Positions 26,629-34,949 of a DNA stretch of 64,000 nucleotides are shown piece by piece (position 1 is the first letter of the stretch; the number at the start of each line of letters is the position of its first letter). This DNA comes from Catellatospora coxensis (GTDB lineage Bacteria; Actinomycetota; Actinomycetes; Mycobacteriales; Micromonosporaceae). The DNA is taken from the NCBI RefSeq assembly GCF_016862635.1, contig NZ_BONI01000028.1, positions 38,768 to 102,767 on the forward strand. The letters run 5' to 3'. Under the pieces are notes generated by a model. The model was not told the origin of the DNA. It saw only the letters and a program-made list of their open reading frames with translations, and did not search any database. The position numbers were made by a program, and so were the translations under genes.

Positions 26629-28208
26629 CGATCCCTCCCGTCGGCGCGTGCCTGCTGCTGCTGTTGCTGCTGCTGGTTGTTGCCGGACTGGCCGGGCCCG
26701 GGATCGGGGCGGCGCGGCGCCGGGATGACCGTGATCTCGCCGGGGAAGGGGTCCTGCCAGTCCTCGGCCGGGGCACCCGGTTCGGGCAGCACCCAGGTGT
26801 CCTTCGAGCCGCCGCCCTGGCTGGAGTTGACGACCAGCGCGCCTTCCGGCAGCGCGACCCGGGTCAGCCCGCCGGGCAGCACCCGCACCTGGTTGCCGTC
26901 GTTGACCGCGAACGGCCGCAGGTCCACGTGCCGGGGCCGGAGCCGGTCCTCGATCAGCGTCGGCACCATGGACAGCTTCACCTCGCGCTGGGCGATCCAG
27001 CCGCGCGGGTCGAGCCGGATGCGCTGGCGTACGTGTTCCAGCTGCTCCTCGGTGGCCTGCGAGCCGATCACGATGCCCGCGCCGCCGGACCCGTCGACCG
27101 GTTTGAGCACCAGCTCGTCGAGCCGGCTCAGCACGTGGGTGCGCACGTCCGGGTCGTCGAGCCGGTACGTCTCCACGTTGGACAGCAGCGGCTCCTCGCC
27201 GAGGTAGTAGCGGATCAGGTCCGGCACGTACGTGTAGAGCAGCTTGTCGTCGGCGACGCCGTTGCCGACCGCGTTGGCGATGGTGACGTTGCCCGCCCGC
27301 GCGGCGTTGAGCAGGCCCGCGCAGCCGAGCATCGAGTCGGCCCGGAAGTGCACCGGGTCGAGGAACTCGTCGTCGATGCGCCGGTAGATGACGTCGACCC
27401 GCTGCTCGCCCGCCGTGGTGCGCATGGCGACCTCGTTGCCGCCGCAGACCAGGTCACGCCCCTCGACCAGCTCGACGCCCATCTCCCGGGCCAGCAGCGC
27501 GTGCTCGAAGTAGGCCGAGTTGTGCACGCCCGGGGTGAGCACGACCACGGTCGGATCGTCCACTCCGGCCGGCGCCGAGGCGCGCAGCGCCTGCAGGAGC
27601 ATGCCGGGGTACGACTCGACGGGCCGCACCCGGGTCTGCGCGAAAACCTCGGGCAGCACGTGCGCCATGGCGCGCCGGTTCTCCATCACGTAGCTCACCC
27701 CGGACGGGGTGCGCACGTTGTCCTCCAGCACCCGGAACTCGCCGGCCTCGTCGCGGATCAGGTCGACCCCGGCGACGTGCACGCGCACCCCGTTCGGCGG
27801 CACGATGCCGGCCGCCTCGCGGTGGAAGTGGGCGCTGGTCACGATGAGCCGCCGGGGCACGATGCCGTCCTTGAGGACGTCGCCCTCGCCGTACACGTCG
27901 GCCAGGAACGCCTCCAGCGTGCGCACCCGCTGGGCGACCCCGGCCTCGACGTGCCGCCACTGCGCGGCGGCGATGATGCGGGGCACGATGTCCAGCGGGA
28001 ACGGTCGCTCGACACCCTTGAGGGCGAACGTGATGCCCTGGTCGAGGAAGGCTCTGGCCAGCACCTCGGCCCGGATGCGCAGCTCGCCGCCGGCCAGCGG
28101 GCGCAGGGTCGCGTGCAGCGCCTCGTAGGTGGGCCGGGGCTCGCCGGGAATCCCGAACATCTCGTCCCAGCCGGGACCGAGCGGGTAGTCCTCGAAAAGG
28201 TCCGCCAT
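26622..28208 (-). CDS. Circularly permuted ATP-grasp protein (DUF404/DUF407 type)
   Basis: A 528-residue protein from ATG 28208 (MADLFEDYPLGPGWDEMFGI). The body (to about 490) has the permuted ATP-grasp features: EDNVRTPSGVSYVMENRRAMA, the strand VVVLTPGVHNSAYFEHALLA, the acidic VDVIYRRIDDEFLDPVHFR, and KPVDGSGGAGIVIG with its Gly-rich loop. Predicted chemistry is ATP-dependent ligation of an amine to a carboxylate, forming a peptide-like bond; the substrate is unknown. The C-terminus is odd: a Pro/Gly stretch followed by eight consecutive Gln residues (CAG/CAA tract at about 26655-26680). It starts the operon with alpha-E and transglutaminase. Confidence 0.88.
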   Translation of the reverse strand: MADLFEDYPLGPGWDEMFGIPGEPRPTYEALHATLRPLAGGELRIRAEVLARAFLDQGITFALKGVERPFPLDIVPRIIAAAQWRHVEAGVAQRVRTLEAFLADVYGEGDVLKDGIVPRRLIVTSAHFHREAAGIVPPNGVRVHVAGVDLIRDEAGEFRVLEDNVRTPSGVSYVMENRRAMAHVLPEVFAQTRVRPVESYPGMLLQALRASAPAGVDDPTVVVLTPGVHNSAYFEHALLAREMGVELVEGRDLVCGGNEVAMRTTAGEQRVDVIYRRIDDEFLDPVHFRADSMLGCAGLLNAARAGNVTIANAVGNGVADDKLLYTYVPDLIRYYLGEEPLLSNVETYRLDDPDVRTHVLSRLDELVLKPVDGSGGAGIVIGSQATEEQLEHVRQRIRLDPRGWIAQREVKLSMVPTLIEDRLRPRHVDLRPFAVNDGNQVRVLPGGLTRVALPEGALVVNSSQGGGSKDTWVLPEPGAPAEDWQDPFPGEITVIPAPRRPDPGPGQSGNNQQQQQQQQARADGRDRC

Positions 28209-28272
28209 GTCCCGACGCTACGCGCGAAGCGTTGCGATTGCGTAAACGATGTGAGATGTGGGACGCGGCAGC

Positions 28273-29742
28273 TCAACTCCCGGCGTACAGCCGTCCGATG
28301 TCGACGAGTTCGACGTCGTCCCGGCCCGCCGCCTGCTTGAGGAGTTCCGGGGTGAAACCGCTGCGGCCGAACAGCAGCAGCCGCACCGGATCGCCGACCT
28401 TGGCGGCGGGCAGCAGGTCGCGCAGGTGGACCAGGCGTTCCAGCTCGGCGGGGCCGACGGGCTTCACCCCGGCCTTCGCCTCGCCGATCGCCCGGACCAC
28501 GGTCGGCTCGTACGAGTTCTCGCTGAGCGCGACGACGTCGATCTCATGTCCCTGCCGGTGCTCCCGGCAGGCGACGGTCGCCGAACGCACCTGGTTGACG
28601 AAGCCGCCGCGGCCGGCATCCGCCGCGTAGACCAGGGTCCACTCGCGACAGAGCTGCTCGAAGTGCGGCCCGTAGATCTTCGCGTCGACGGTGTCCTGGA
28701 CGGCCGGCCAGACGCGGTCGCCGCCGAGGCCCGCGATGGCCGCCTCCCGCGGACGGATCACCAGCTGGTGGAACCGGATCACCGGCTCGGCGATCCGGTA
28801 GACCGGCCGCTTGGCGACCAGCGCGTCCTCGACCCGCTCGATCAGCCGCACCTCCTCCAGCACGGCCAGCGGGTGGCTGAGCGAGCTGTCGGGCCGGCCC
28901 AACCGGCTCGCGATCTCGCTGCGGCGGCAGGCACCGCCCGCGATCGCGTTGAGCACCGAGAAGTACAGGGTCTCGTCGACGAGTTCGGGCTGCTCGTAGA
29001 GCAGCACGTTGCCCTCGCGGAACATCGCGGACAGCGGGTTTAGCAGGCCCCGCTCGACCCACCCGTCGACGCCGTCCTCAGCCAGGGGGCCCGCGCTCAT
29101 GCCCAGGTAGGCGGGGGTGCCGCCGACCAGCGCGTGCACCCGGAAGGCGGCGTCGAGGTCGTCGCCGAGGCCCCAGAGCTGGGCGGTGGCCCGGTAGTCG
29201 AGGGTGGCGAGGTTCATCTCCAGCACCGCCCGGCCGCGCAGCGGGGCGGTGCCGACGAGCAGCTTGCGCATCGTCGTCATGGCGCTGCCGCAGAGGATCA
29301 GCCGGGTGCGGCTCTGCTTCAGGGCGCGGCTCATCGGGCTCAGCGCGGCCTGGATCAGCGAGGGCAGCGCGGGCTCGTCGTCAAGCAGGTACGGGAACTC
29401 GTCGAGCACGACCAGGGTCGGGCCGTCCCCGCGCTCGCCCAGCCGCAGCAGCGCGTCGATCGCCTCGCGCCAGTCGGCGAAGCGCACCGGGTCCTCGATG
29501 CCCGCGTACGCCCGGTAGGCCTCGCTCAGGGCGCGCAGGTTCTCCGGGCCGTAGAGCTGGGAGGCGGTGAACATGAAGCCGTTCGCGGCGAGGCTCAGCA
29601 GCTCCAGCATGAAGGTCTTGCCCTGCCGCCGGCGGCCGTAGACCAGGCCCAGCGACGCGCCGAGGGCGGGATTGGCCGCGAACCGCGCCAGCGCCTGCCA
29701 CTCGCGGTCACGTTCGAGCAGCTCGGTGGGCTTGTCCAGCAT
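28273..29742 (-). CDS. DUF234-type AAA ATPase with C-terminal nuclease-like domain
   Basis: A 489-residue protein. Residues about 10-200 are an ATPase of the MNS/archaeal STAND-type family: Walker A GRRRQGKT (36-43), Walker B TLVVLDEFPYLL, and arginine-type motif TRLILCGSAMTTM. A winged-helix part is suggested around ACRRSEIASRLGRPDSSLSH. The last third (about 345-489) contains the conserved E-EIDVVA-type motif (HEIDVVALSEN and IGEAKAG), a PD-(D/E)XK-like nuclease pattern. The family is widespread and poorly understood, and often horizontally mobile. ATG 29742 is preceded by GTGAGG and then a perfect 20-bp inverted repeat, and the gene stands alone on its strand. It may be a defence or transposon-like element. 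Confidence 0.75.
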   Translation of the reverse strand: MLDKPTELLERDREWQALARFAANPALGASLGLVYGRRRQGKTFMLELLSLAANGFMFTASQLYGPENLRALSEAYRAYAGIEDPVRFADWREAIDALLRLGERGDGPTLVVLDEFPYLLDDEPALPSLIQAALSPMSRALKQSRTRLILCGSAMTTMRKLLVGTAPLRGRAVLEMNLATLDYRATAQLWGLGDDLDAAFRVHALVGGTPAYLGMSAGPLAEDGVDGWVERGLLNPLSAMFREGNVLLYEQPELVDETLYFSVLNAIAGGACRRSEIASRLGRPDSSLSHPLAVLEEVRLIERVEDALVAKRPVYRIAEPVIRFHQLVIRPREAAIAGLGGDRVWPAVQDTVDAKIYGPHFEQLCREWTLVYAADAGRGGFVNQVRSATVACREHRQGHEIDVVALSENSYEPTVVRAIGEAKAGVKPVGPAELERLVHLRDLLPAAKVGDPVRLLLFGRSGFTPELLKQAAGRDDVELVDIGRLYAGS

Positions 29743-29751
29743 CCGGCCTCA

Positions 29752-29794
29752 CTTCATCGCAACTCCAGTTACCATAACTGGAGTTGCGATGAAG
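29752..29794. promoter_or_regulatory. Perfect 20-bp inverted repeat upstream of the DUF234 ATPase
   Basis: Positions 29752-29771 and 29775-29794 are exact reverse complements with a 3-nt centre (CCA). The arm reads CTTCATCGCAACTCCAGTTA. The element begins 10 nt upstream of the ATPase start and ends 6 nt before the lpdA stop. It could terminate lpdA, block translation of the ATPase gene, or serve as an operator. Confidence 0.8.
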
Positions 29795-29799
29795 TGCAC

Positions 29800-31203
29800 C
29801 TACTCGACGTCGTGCTGCATGAGCTGGCGGGCGGCCTCGGCGAGGCTGCCGCTCAGCGACGGGTAGATGGTGATGGTGTGGGCCAGCTGATCCACCGTCA
29901 TGTGGTTCTCGACGGCCATGGTCAGCGGCATGATCAGCTCGCTGGCGCGCGGGGCGACGACGACGCCGCCGACCACGATGCCGCTGGCCGGGCGGCAGAA
30001 CAGCTTGATGAAACCGTCGTCGAGGCCGGCCATCTTGGCGCGGGCGTTGCCGGCCAGCGGCAGCATGACCTGCCGGGCCGGAACCTTGCCGCTGTCCACG
30101 TCGGCCTGCGAGACGCCCACGGTGGCCAGCTCCGGATCGGTGAACACGTTCGCGGCGACGGTGCGCAGCCGCAGCGGGGCCACCGCCTCGCCCAGCGCGT
30201 GCCACATCGCGATCCGGCCCTGCATGGCCGCGACGCTGGCCAGCGGGAGCACGCCGGTGCAGTCGCCCGCGGCGTACACCCCCGGCACGTTGGTGCGCGA
30301 CACCCGGTCGACCGTGACGTAACCGCCGGGGCCCACGTTGACGCCGTATTCGGTCAGGCCCAGGTCGGTGGTGTTGGGGATGGAACCGACCGCCATCAGC
30401 GCGTGCGAGCCGGTGACCACCCGGCCGTCGGCGAGGGTGACCTCGACGCCGTCGCCGACCCGCTTGACCGCGTCGGCCCGCGAGTTGTTCAGGATGGTCA
30501 TGCCTCGGGCCCGGAACACCCGCTCGATCGCCATGGCCGCGTCGGCGTCCTCGTGCGGCATGACCCGGTCGCGGGACGACACCAGGGTCACCGGCACGCC
30601 CATGGCCAGGTACGACGAGGCGAACTCGGCGCCGGTGACACCCGAGCCGATGACGATCAGGTGCTCGGGCAGCGCGGGCAGGTCGTACACCTGGCGCCAG
30701 GTCAGGATGCGCTCGCCGTCGGGCAGCGCGCTGGCCAGCCGGCGCGGCGTCGCGCCGGTCGCGATGAGCACGGTGCTCGCGTCGATGGCGTACTCGGCGT
30801 CGCCGTCGGCCGGGCGCACCCGCACCCGGTGGGTGTGGCCGAGGGTGTCGTCGCCCATCTTCGCGGTGCCCCTGACCAGGGTGACCCCGGCCTTGATCAG
30901 CTTCGCGTGGATGTCGCCGGACTGGGCCAGGGCCAGCCGCTTGACCCGGCCGTGGACTGCGGCGGCGTCGACGGTGACGGTCCCCGGCCCCTCGGAGCGG
31001 ACGCCGAACTGCTCGTTGTCGCGGTAGCTCGTCACGACCTCGGAGCTGGCGATGAAGGTCTTGGACGGGACGCAGTCGTGCAGCACGCAGGCGCCGCCGG
31101 CGCCGTCCGCCTCCACGACCGTGACGTCCGCGTCGAGCTGTGCGGCGACGAGCGCCGCCTCGTATCCGGCGGGGCCGCCACCGATGATCACAATCCGACT
31201 CAC
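29800..31203 (-). CDS. lpdA: NAD(P)H-quinone/flavoprotein disulfide reductase (LpdA-like)
   Basis: A 467-residue FAD/NAD pyridine nucleotide-disulfide oxidoreductase starting at GTG 31203 (VSRIVIIGGGPAGYEAALVA). It has the FAD-binding GGGPAG (8-13), a CxxxxC pair, C39 and C44 (GGACVLHDCVPSK), a second Rossmann IGSGVTGAEFAS for NAD(P), and the FAD-closing GVYAAGDCTGVLPLAS. The C-terminal dimer domain lacks the usual HxxE of lipoamide dehydrogenase and ends HTITIYPSLSGSLAEAARQL. It resembles mycobacterial LpdA (Rv3303c), an NAD(P)H-dependent quinone reductase tied to antioxidant defence; I cite this from memory. It is divergent from the gamma-glutamylcyclotransferase gene, another feature shared with the mycobacterial order. 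Confidence 0.88.
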   Translation of the reverse strand: MSRIVIIGGGPAGYEAALVAAQLDADVTVVEADGAGGACVLHDCVPSKTFIASSEVVTSYRDNEQFGVRSEGPGTVTVDAAAVHGRVKRLALAQSGDIHAKLIKAGVTLVRGTAKMGDDTLGHTHRVRVRPADGDAEYAIDASTVLIATGATPRRLASALPDGERILTWRQVYDLPALPEHLIVIGSGVTGAEFASSYLAMGVPVTLVSSRDRVMPHEDADAAMAIERVFRARGMTILNNSRADAVKRVGDGVEVTLADGRVVTGSHALMAVGSIPNTTDLGLTEYGVNVGPGGYVTVDRVSRTNVPGVYAAGDCTGVLPLASVAAMQGRIAMWHALGEAVAPLRLRTVAANVFTDPELATVGVSQADVDSGKVPARQVMLPLAGNARAKMAGLDDGFIKLFCRPASGIVVGGVVVAPRASELIMPLTMAVENHMTVDQLAHTITIYPSLSGSLAEAARQLMQHDVE

Positions 31204-31349
31204 GATGTCATTCTTCCCTACCCGGCAAGTCGGCCAGGCGCGGATGCGACCGGGCTCACGCTCACCCAGCGTGCCGGAAAAGACACCGAGTGGTCCGACA
31301 CGCACGGGCGTATTCTCAGCAAGGCGTTCGGGCGGCTATCGTCATCGCC

Positions 31350-31805
31350 GTGCGTCATTACGCAGCGTACGGCTCGAACCTGGACCCAGCCCGCATGCGG
31401 GCCTACTGTCCGCACTCGCCCATGGTCGGGACCGGCTGGCTCGAAGATTGGCGGCTGACCTTCGCAGGCGAGGACGAGGTCGGCTGGGAAGGCGCGGTCA
31501 CCACGATCGTGGAGTCGCCCGGAGACCGGATCTTCGTGGCGCTGTACGACGTGCACCCGTGGGACGAGGCGGCGCTCGACGAGGTCGAGGGCGCGAACGC
31601 GGGCACCTACACCAAGCTGCAGCTGCGGGTCGCGACCCTGGACGGCAGCGCGCTCGCCTACGTCTACGTCTTCAACGGGTACGAGGGCGGCCTGCCGACC
31701 GCCTGGTACCTGTCCGAGATCGCGAACGCGGCGGAGAAGGCGGGCGCGCCCGACGACTACGTCGCCGCCCTGCGTGCCCGGCCCACCCGCACCGTCCGGC
31801 CCTAA
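31350..31805 (+). CDS. Gamma-glutamylcyclotransferase-like protein
   Basis: A 151-residue protein from GTG 31350, beginning VRHYAAYGSNLDPARMRAYC. The YGSN loop binds the gamma-glutamyl moiety in the gamma-glutamylcyclotransferase fold, and an acidic residue in VEGANAGTYTKLQLRV could be catalytic. Family members cyclise gamma-glutamyl amines to 5-oxoproline, but the natural substrate of actinobacterial members is not known. It is divergent from lpdA (146 bp between) and its stop overlaps the convergent acetyltransferase by 4 bp. Confidence 0.82.
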   Translation: MRHYAAYGSNLDPARMRAYCPHSPMVGTGWLEDWRLTFAGEDEVGWEGAVTTIVESPGDRIFVALYDVHPWDEAALDEVEGANAGTYTKLQLRVATLDGSALAYVYVFNGYEGGLPTAWYLSEIANAAEKAGAPDDYVAALRARPTRTVRP

Positions 31806-32731
31806 CCGGGCAGGGCCGGCCGCTCGTAGATGTTGGCCTGGTAGGCCGCCCGCATGCCCACGCCGGTGTAGAGCCGGATGGCCTCGGTCGGGTTCGCCAG
31901 GTCCACGCCCAGCCCCGCGGAGACCCGGCCGTTGGCCAGGTAACGCGCGAACGCCGCGGCCAGCAGTGCCCGGCCGACGCCGCGCTTGCGGAACTCGGCG
32001 CGCACCGCGAGGTGCTTCACCCAGCCCTCGTTGACGGCTTCGCTCTGCTCGGAGGACTGCAGGATGCCTGCCATCACGCCGTCCACCTCGGCGACGAACC
32101 ACTCGTCCAGCCGCACCCGGTGGCCGTCCAGGAAGCGCTCGCGCCAGCGGTCGTAGCCGGTCGGCTGGTAGTCGGGGGTGTCCCGGAACGCCGTGTCGAG
32201 CACCTCGAAGAACTCGGGCAGGTCGGCCTCGGCCACCGGGCGCACGGTCACGCCGGGCACCGGATCGAGGGCCGGTGCGGGCAGGTCGAGCTGCATGCGG
32301 GCGTACTGCTTCACGAACTCGAAGCCCGCCCCGGTCAGCGACTCGATCCAGTAGGTCTCGACCGGGATGGCCCCCGCCCGCACGGTGCCCTCGCCCCCGC
32401 GCTCACGGGCCCGGCGCTCCGTCTCGGCCAGCATCCGCGCCAGCAGCGGGCGCATCGCGGGGCGGCCGCCCTCGGGATGGACGTACACCTCCAGGAAGTC
32501 GCGCGGGGCCTCGCCCGGGTTCTCCAGGTAGCCCCAGCCGGCGATGGCGCCGGCGGCGGTCACCGCGACCGTGCTGTACGGCCCCGCCAGCGCCTCGGCG
32601 ACGTCCTCCGGGGCGAAGTCGGCGAAGCCGACCGCGGTCATGTCACTGGCGTGCACGAGCGCCAGCAGGTCACCGGCATCCTCGTCACGTGTCGTCCGGA
32701 AGGACCAGCCCTCGGGAAGTTCAGTCGTCAC
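31802..32731 (-). CDS. Tandem GNAT acetyltransferase
   Basis: A 309-residue protein from GTG 32731 with two GNAT folds. The N-terminal copy (residues about 9-140) has VAVTAAGAIAGWGYLE and EVYVHPEGGRPAMRPLLARM. The C-terminal copy (about 160-300) has the clearer acetyl-CoA motif A, HLAVRAEFRKRGVGRALLAAAFAR, followed by NPTEAIRLYTGVGM. Tandem GNAT architecture and length resemble mycothiol synthase MshD, but no specific match can be claimed. It is convergent with the cyclotransferase gene, with stop codons overlapping. Confidence 0.82.
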   Translation of the reverse strand: MTTELPEGWSFRTTRDEDAGDLLALVHASDMTAVGFADFAPEDVAEALAGPYSTVAVTAAGAIAGWGYLENPGEAPRDFLEVYVHPEGGRPAMRPLLARMLAETERRARERGGEGTVRAGAIPVETYWIESLTGAGFEFVKQYARMQLDLPAPALDPVPGVTVRPVAEADLPEFFEVLDTAFRDTPDYQPTGYDRWRERFLDGHRVRLDEWFVAEVDGVMAGILQSSEQSEAVNEGWVKHLAVRAEFRKRGVGRALLAAAFARYLANGRVSAGLGVDLANPTEAIRLYTGVGMRAAYQANIYERPALPG

Positions 32732-32771
32732 GCCGCCATCCTGGCAACCCGCCCCGATGACCACCAGCGGA

Positions 32772-33536
32772 TTAGCGGCGGCGGGAGAAGACGGTGCGGG
32801 TGGTGTCCCGGAGGATGGTGATCCACTCGCCGCGCTCGGCGGGGGTGAAGTTCTGGACGGCCTGGCCGCTGATGCGGTCGGCCACCGCGTCGGCCCAGGC
32901 GCGGCGGCGCAGCAGCGGAGCCACCGGCGGGTACGGCGGCTGCCAGCCGAACGCGACCGCGGCCGCCTCACCCTCGGGGCCGGCGATCAGCGCCTGCACC
33001 GGGCTCAGGCCGCTGGCCCGCACCCCGAGCAGCAGCGCCCCGGCCCGGTGCTCGCGCAGCAGGTGCAGCGCCACGGCGGCGCGCGCACCCGGACCGTCGT
33101 CCGGCACCGGCATCGCCCGCCACGCGGCGAACAGCGGCAGGCCGGAGCCGTCCGCGGCGAGCACCGCCTTCTCGGTCAGCTCGACCAGCCGGTCCACCTT
33201 GGCCGCGTCGTCGAGGTGCTCGCTGCCCCAGCGGCAGCACTCGGCGAGCAGGTGGGCGGCGACCTCGCGGGGCGACAGGGCGCGGCGGGCCGCGTCCCAG
33301 CCGTCGCGCACGGCCTCCGGCGTGATCAGGCCCAGCGCCGCGGCGACGGTGTCGGGGCGGACGTCCCCCAGCGCCCCGCCCCGCCCGGCGACGTAGCAGG
33401 CCCAGCCGGTGAGGCCGAGTTCGCGGGCGCGGCGCAGGGTGCGGGGGCATTCCAGGAACGCGCCGCCGAGCCGGTTCACCGCATCGGCCGCCATCGCCGC
33501 GGTCTGATTCGGCGTGGCCGTCAAGGGGGGTGTCAC
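32772..33536 (-). CDS. SCO6745-like protein (possible divergent MarR-type)
   Basis: A 254-residue protein if GTG 33536 is used, or 240 residues from ATG 33494. Neither has a good ribosome site. It contains GWACYVAGRGGALGDVRPDTVAAALGLITPEAV, close to the pattern I know from the actinobacterial SCO6745 family, and VALHLLREHRAGALLLGVRASG followed by GFGWQPP-type sequence. It is soluble and mainly helical. The function is unknown; some databases call the family a MarR-like regulator. It has no operon partner except possible read-through to the acetyltransferase gene 40 bp downstream on the same strand. Confidence 0.55.
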   Translation of the reverse strand: MTPPLTATPNQTAAMAADAVNRLGGAFLECPRTLRRARELGLTGWACYVAGRGGALGDVRPDTVAAALGLITPEAVRDGWDAARRALSPREVAAHLLAECCRWGSEHLDDAAKVDRLVELTEKAVLAADGSGLPLFAAWRAMPVPDDGPGARAAVALHLLREHRAGALLLGVRASGLSPVQALIAGPEGEAAAVAFGWQPPYPPVAPLLRRRAWADAVADRISGQAVQNFTPAERGEWITILRDTTRTVFSRRR

Positions 33537-33668
33537 ATGTGGATTGTGCCGCGCCGGACGCGCCGGGTCAGCCCCCCGGAAAGCGGGTGCGACGTGGACC
33601 GGGCCGCGCCTAGGCTGGCCGCGTTGCATACACCCTCGTCGAAAGCGTGGTGCGCGGTGCGCGCGGAC

Positions 33669-34232
33669 ATGTACTTCTCCGTCGATGTCGAAGCCGACGG
33701 CCCGATCCCGGGGCCGTACTCGATGCTGAGCTTCGGCGCGGCGGTGGCCGGGACGAGGGGCGAGGCGTTCACGCGGGCCGAGCCGACCGCGGCGACGTTC
33801 TACCGCGAGTTGAAGCCGATCAGCGACGAGTTCGTGCCGGCCGCGCTGGAGGTGTCCGGGCTGGACCGGGCGGCGCTGCAGCGCGAGGGCACGGACCCGG
33901 CGGTGGCGATGCGGGAGTTCAGCCGCTGGGTGACCGCGACCGCGGGCGAGTTCCGGCCGGTGTTCGTCGCTTACCCGGCCAGTTTCGACTGGATGTTCGT
34001 GTACTGGTACCTGATCCGGTTCACCGGGGCGAGCGTGTTCGGGCACTCGGGCTGCCTGGACGTGAAGACGGCGTACGCGATCCGGGCGGACGTGCCGTTC
34101 GGCGGCGCCCACAAGCGGGCGATGCCGAAGCGGCTGCTGTCCACCCGGCGGCACACCCACCACGCCCTCGACGACGCGGTCGAGCAGGCCGACCTGTTCG
34201 CGAACCTGATGTCCTGGGACGGCGCCGCCTAG
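33669..34232 (+). CDS. DEDDh-type 3'-5' exonuclease
   Basis: A 187-residue protein from ATG 33669; GTG 33657 is an alternative and neither has a strong ribosome site. It has exo I DVEADGP (D6, E8), exo II around VFVAYPASFDWMFVYWY (Asp), and exo III HTHHALDDAVEQA (H165, D169). These give the DEDDh metal-binding set. The protein lacks polymerase or helicase domains and is the size of a stand-alone RNase T/oligoribonuclease-type enzyme. The substrate (DNA or RNA ends) is not known. Its stop overlaps the convergent MBL hydrolase by 4 bp (CTAG). Confidence 0.85.
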   Translation: MYFSVDVEADGPIPGPYSMLSFGAAVAGTRGEAFTRAEPTAATFYRELKPISDEFVPAALEVSGLDRAALQREGTDPAVAMREFSRWVTATAGEFRPVFVAYPASFDWMFVYWYLIRFTGASVFGHSGCLDVKTAYAIRADVPFGGAHKRAMPKRLLSTRRHTHHALDDAVEQADLFANLMSWDGAA

Positions 34233-34867
34233 ACCTCCACCGTGGACCCGGCCGCCAGCCGCGCGTACTCGGCTCCGGAACGCGCGGTCATGTGCGCGTC
34301 GGTCAGCGCCAGACCCTGCTCGTTGAACAGGCAGTCGTGCATGGCGTACGCCCGCCGCGGCTTGACCGCCCGCACGAAGTCGATCGACTCGGCCAGTTTC
34401 AGCCAGGGGCCGGAGATCGGCACGAACAGCGTCTCCACGTTCGCGCCGTCGGGCACGTCGAACGAGTCCCCGGGATGGTACAGCGACTCGTTGATCAGGA
34501 AGCCCAGGTTCGCCACCTGCGGGATCTCCGGGTGGATCACGGCGTGCAGCCCGCCGTACGCGCGTACCAGCAGGTTGGCCGCGGTGAACGCGTGCCCGGA
34601 GGTGACCGGCACGGCCGCGCCCGCCCACTGCGCGGAGAACTTGTCCACCACGTCCGGGTGGGCGTGGATCGTGATCGAGGGCCGCTTGGCCAGCGCGTCG
34701 GCCAGCCGGTCGGCGTCCACGTGGTCGGCGTGCTCGTGGGTGAGCAGCACCGCGTCGGCCCCGTCGAGGGCGCGCTCCGACTCGCTCCATACCCCCGGAT
34801 CGATCACCACGACCGCGTCGTCGTGCTCGATACGCAGGCAGGAGTGCGAGAACTTCGTCACCCGCAT
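34229..34867 (-). CDS. Metallo-beta-lactamase fold hydrolase (UlaG-like)
   Basis: A 212-residue protein from ATG 34867 (MRVTKFSHSCLRIEHDDAVV), with AAAGG upstream. The metal-binding motif THEHADHVD (H44, H46, D48, H49) and later His/Asp pairs (GHAFTAANL, LYHPGDSFDVP) follow the MBL-fold scheme. It is compact and lacks export signals. Related proteins are L-ascorbate-6-phosphate lactonase-like or RNase-like; a substrate cannot be fixed. It lies divergent from the DUF4349 lipoprotein gene. Confidence 0.86.
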   Translation of the reverse strand: MRVTKFSHSCLRIEHDDAVVVIDPGVWSESERALDGADAVLLTHEHADHVDADRLADALAKRPSITIHAHPDVVDKFSAQWAGAAVPVTSGHAFTAANLLVRAYGGLHAVIHPEIPQVANLGFLINESLYHPGDSFDVPDGANVETLFVPISGPWLKLAESIDFVRAVKPRRAYAMHDCLFNEQGLALTDAHMTARSGAEYARLAAGSTVEV

Positions 34868-34949
34868 CGGTGGCCGCCTTTCCGTGTCTCGTGAATTCGT
34901 GGCCCGAATGTCGTCCTTCCGTGACCAGTCTGCCGGAACCTGAGGGGTC

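Noticed and set aside
29752..29794. Terminal inverted repeats of an insertion sequence
   Set aside because: The two arms are 3 nt apart, with no transposase between them.
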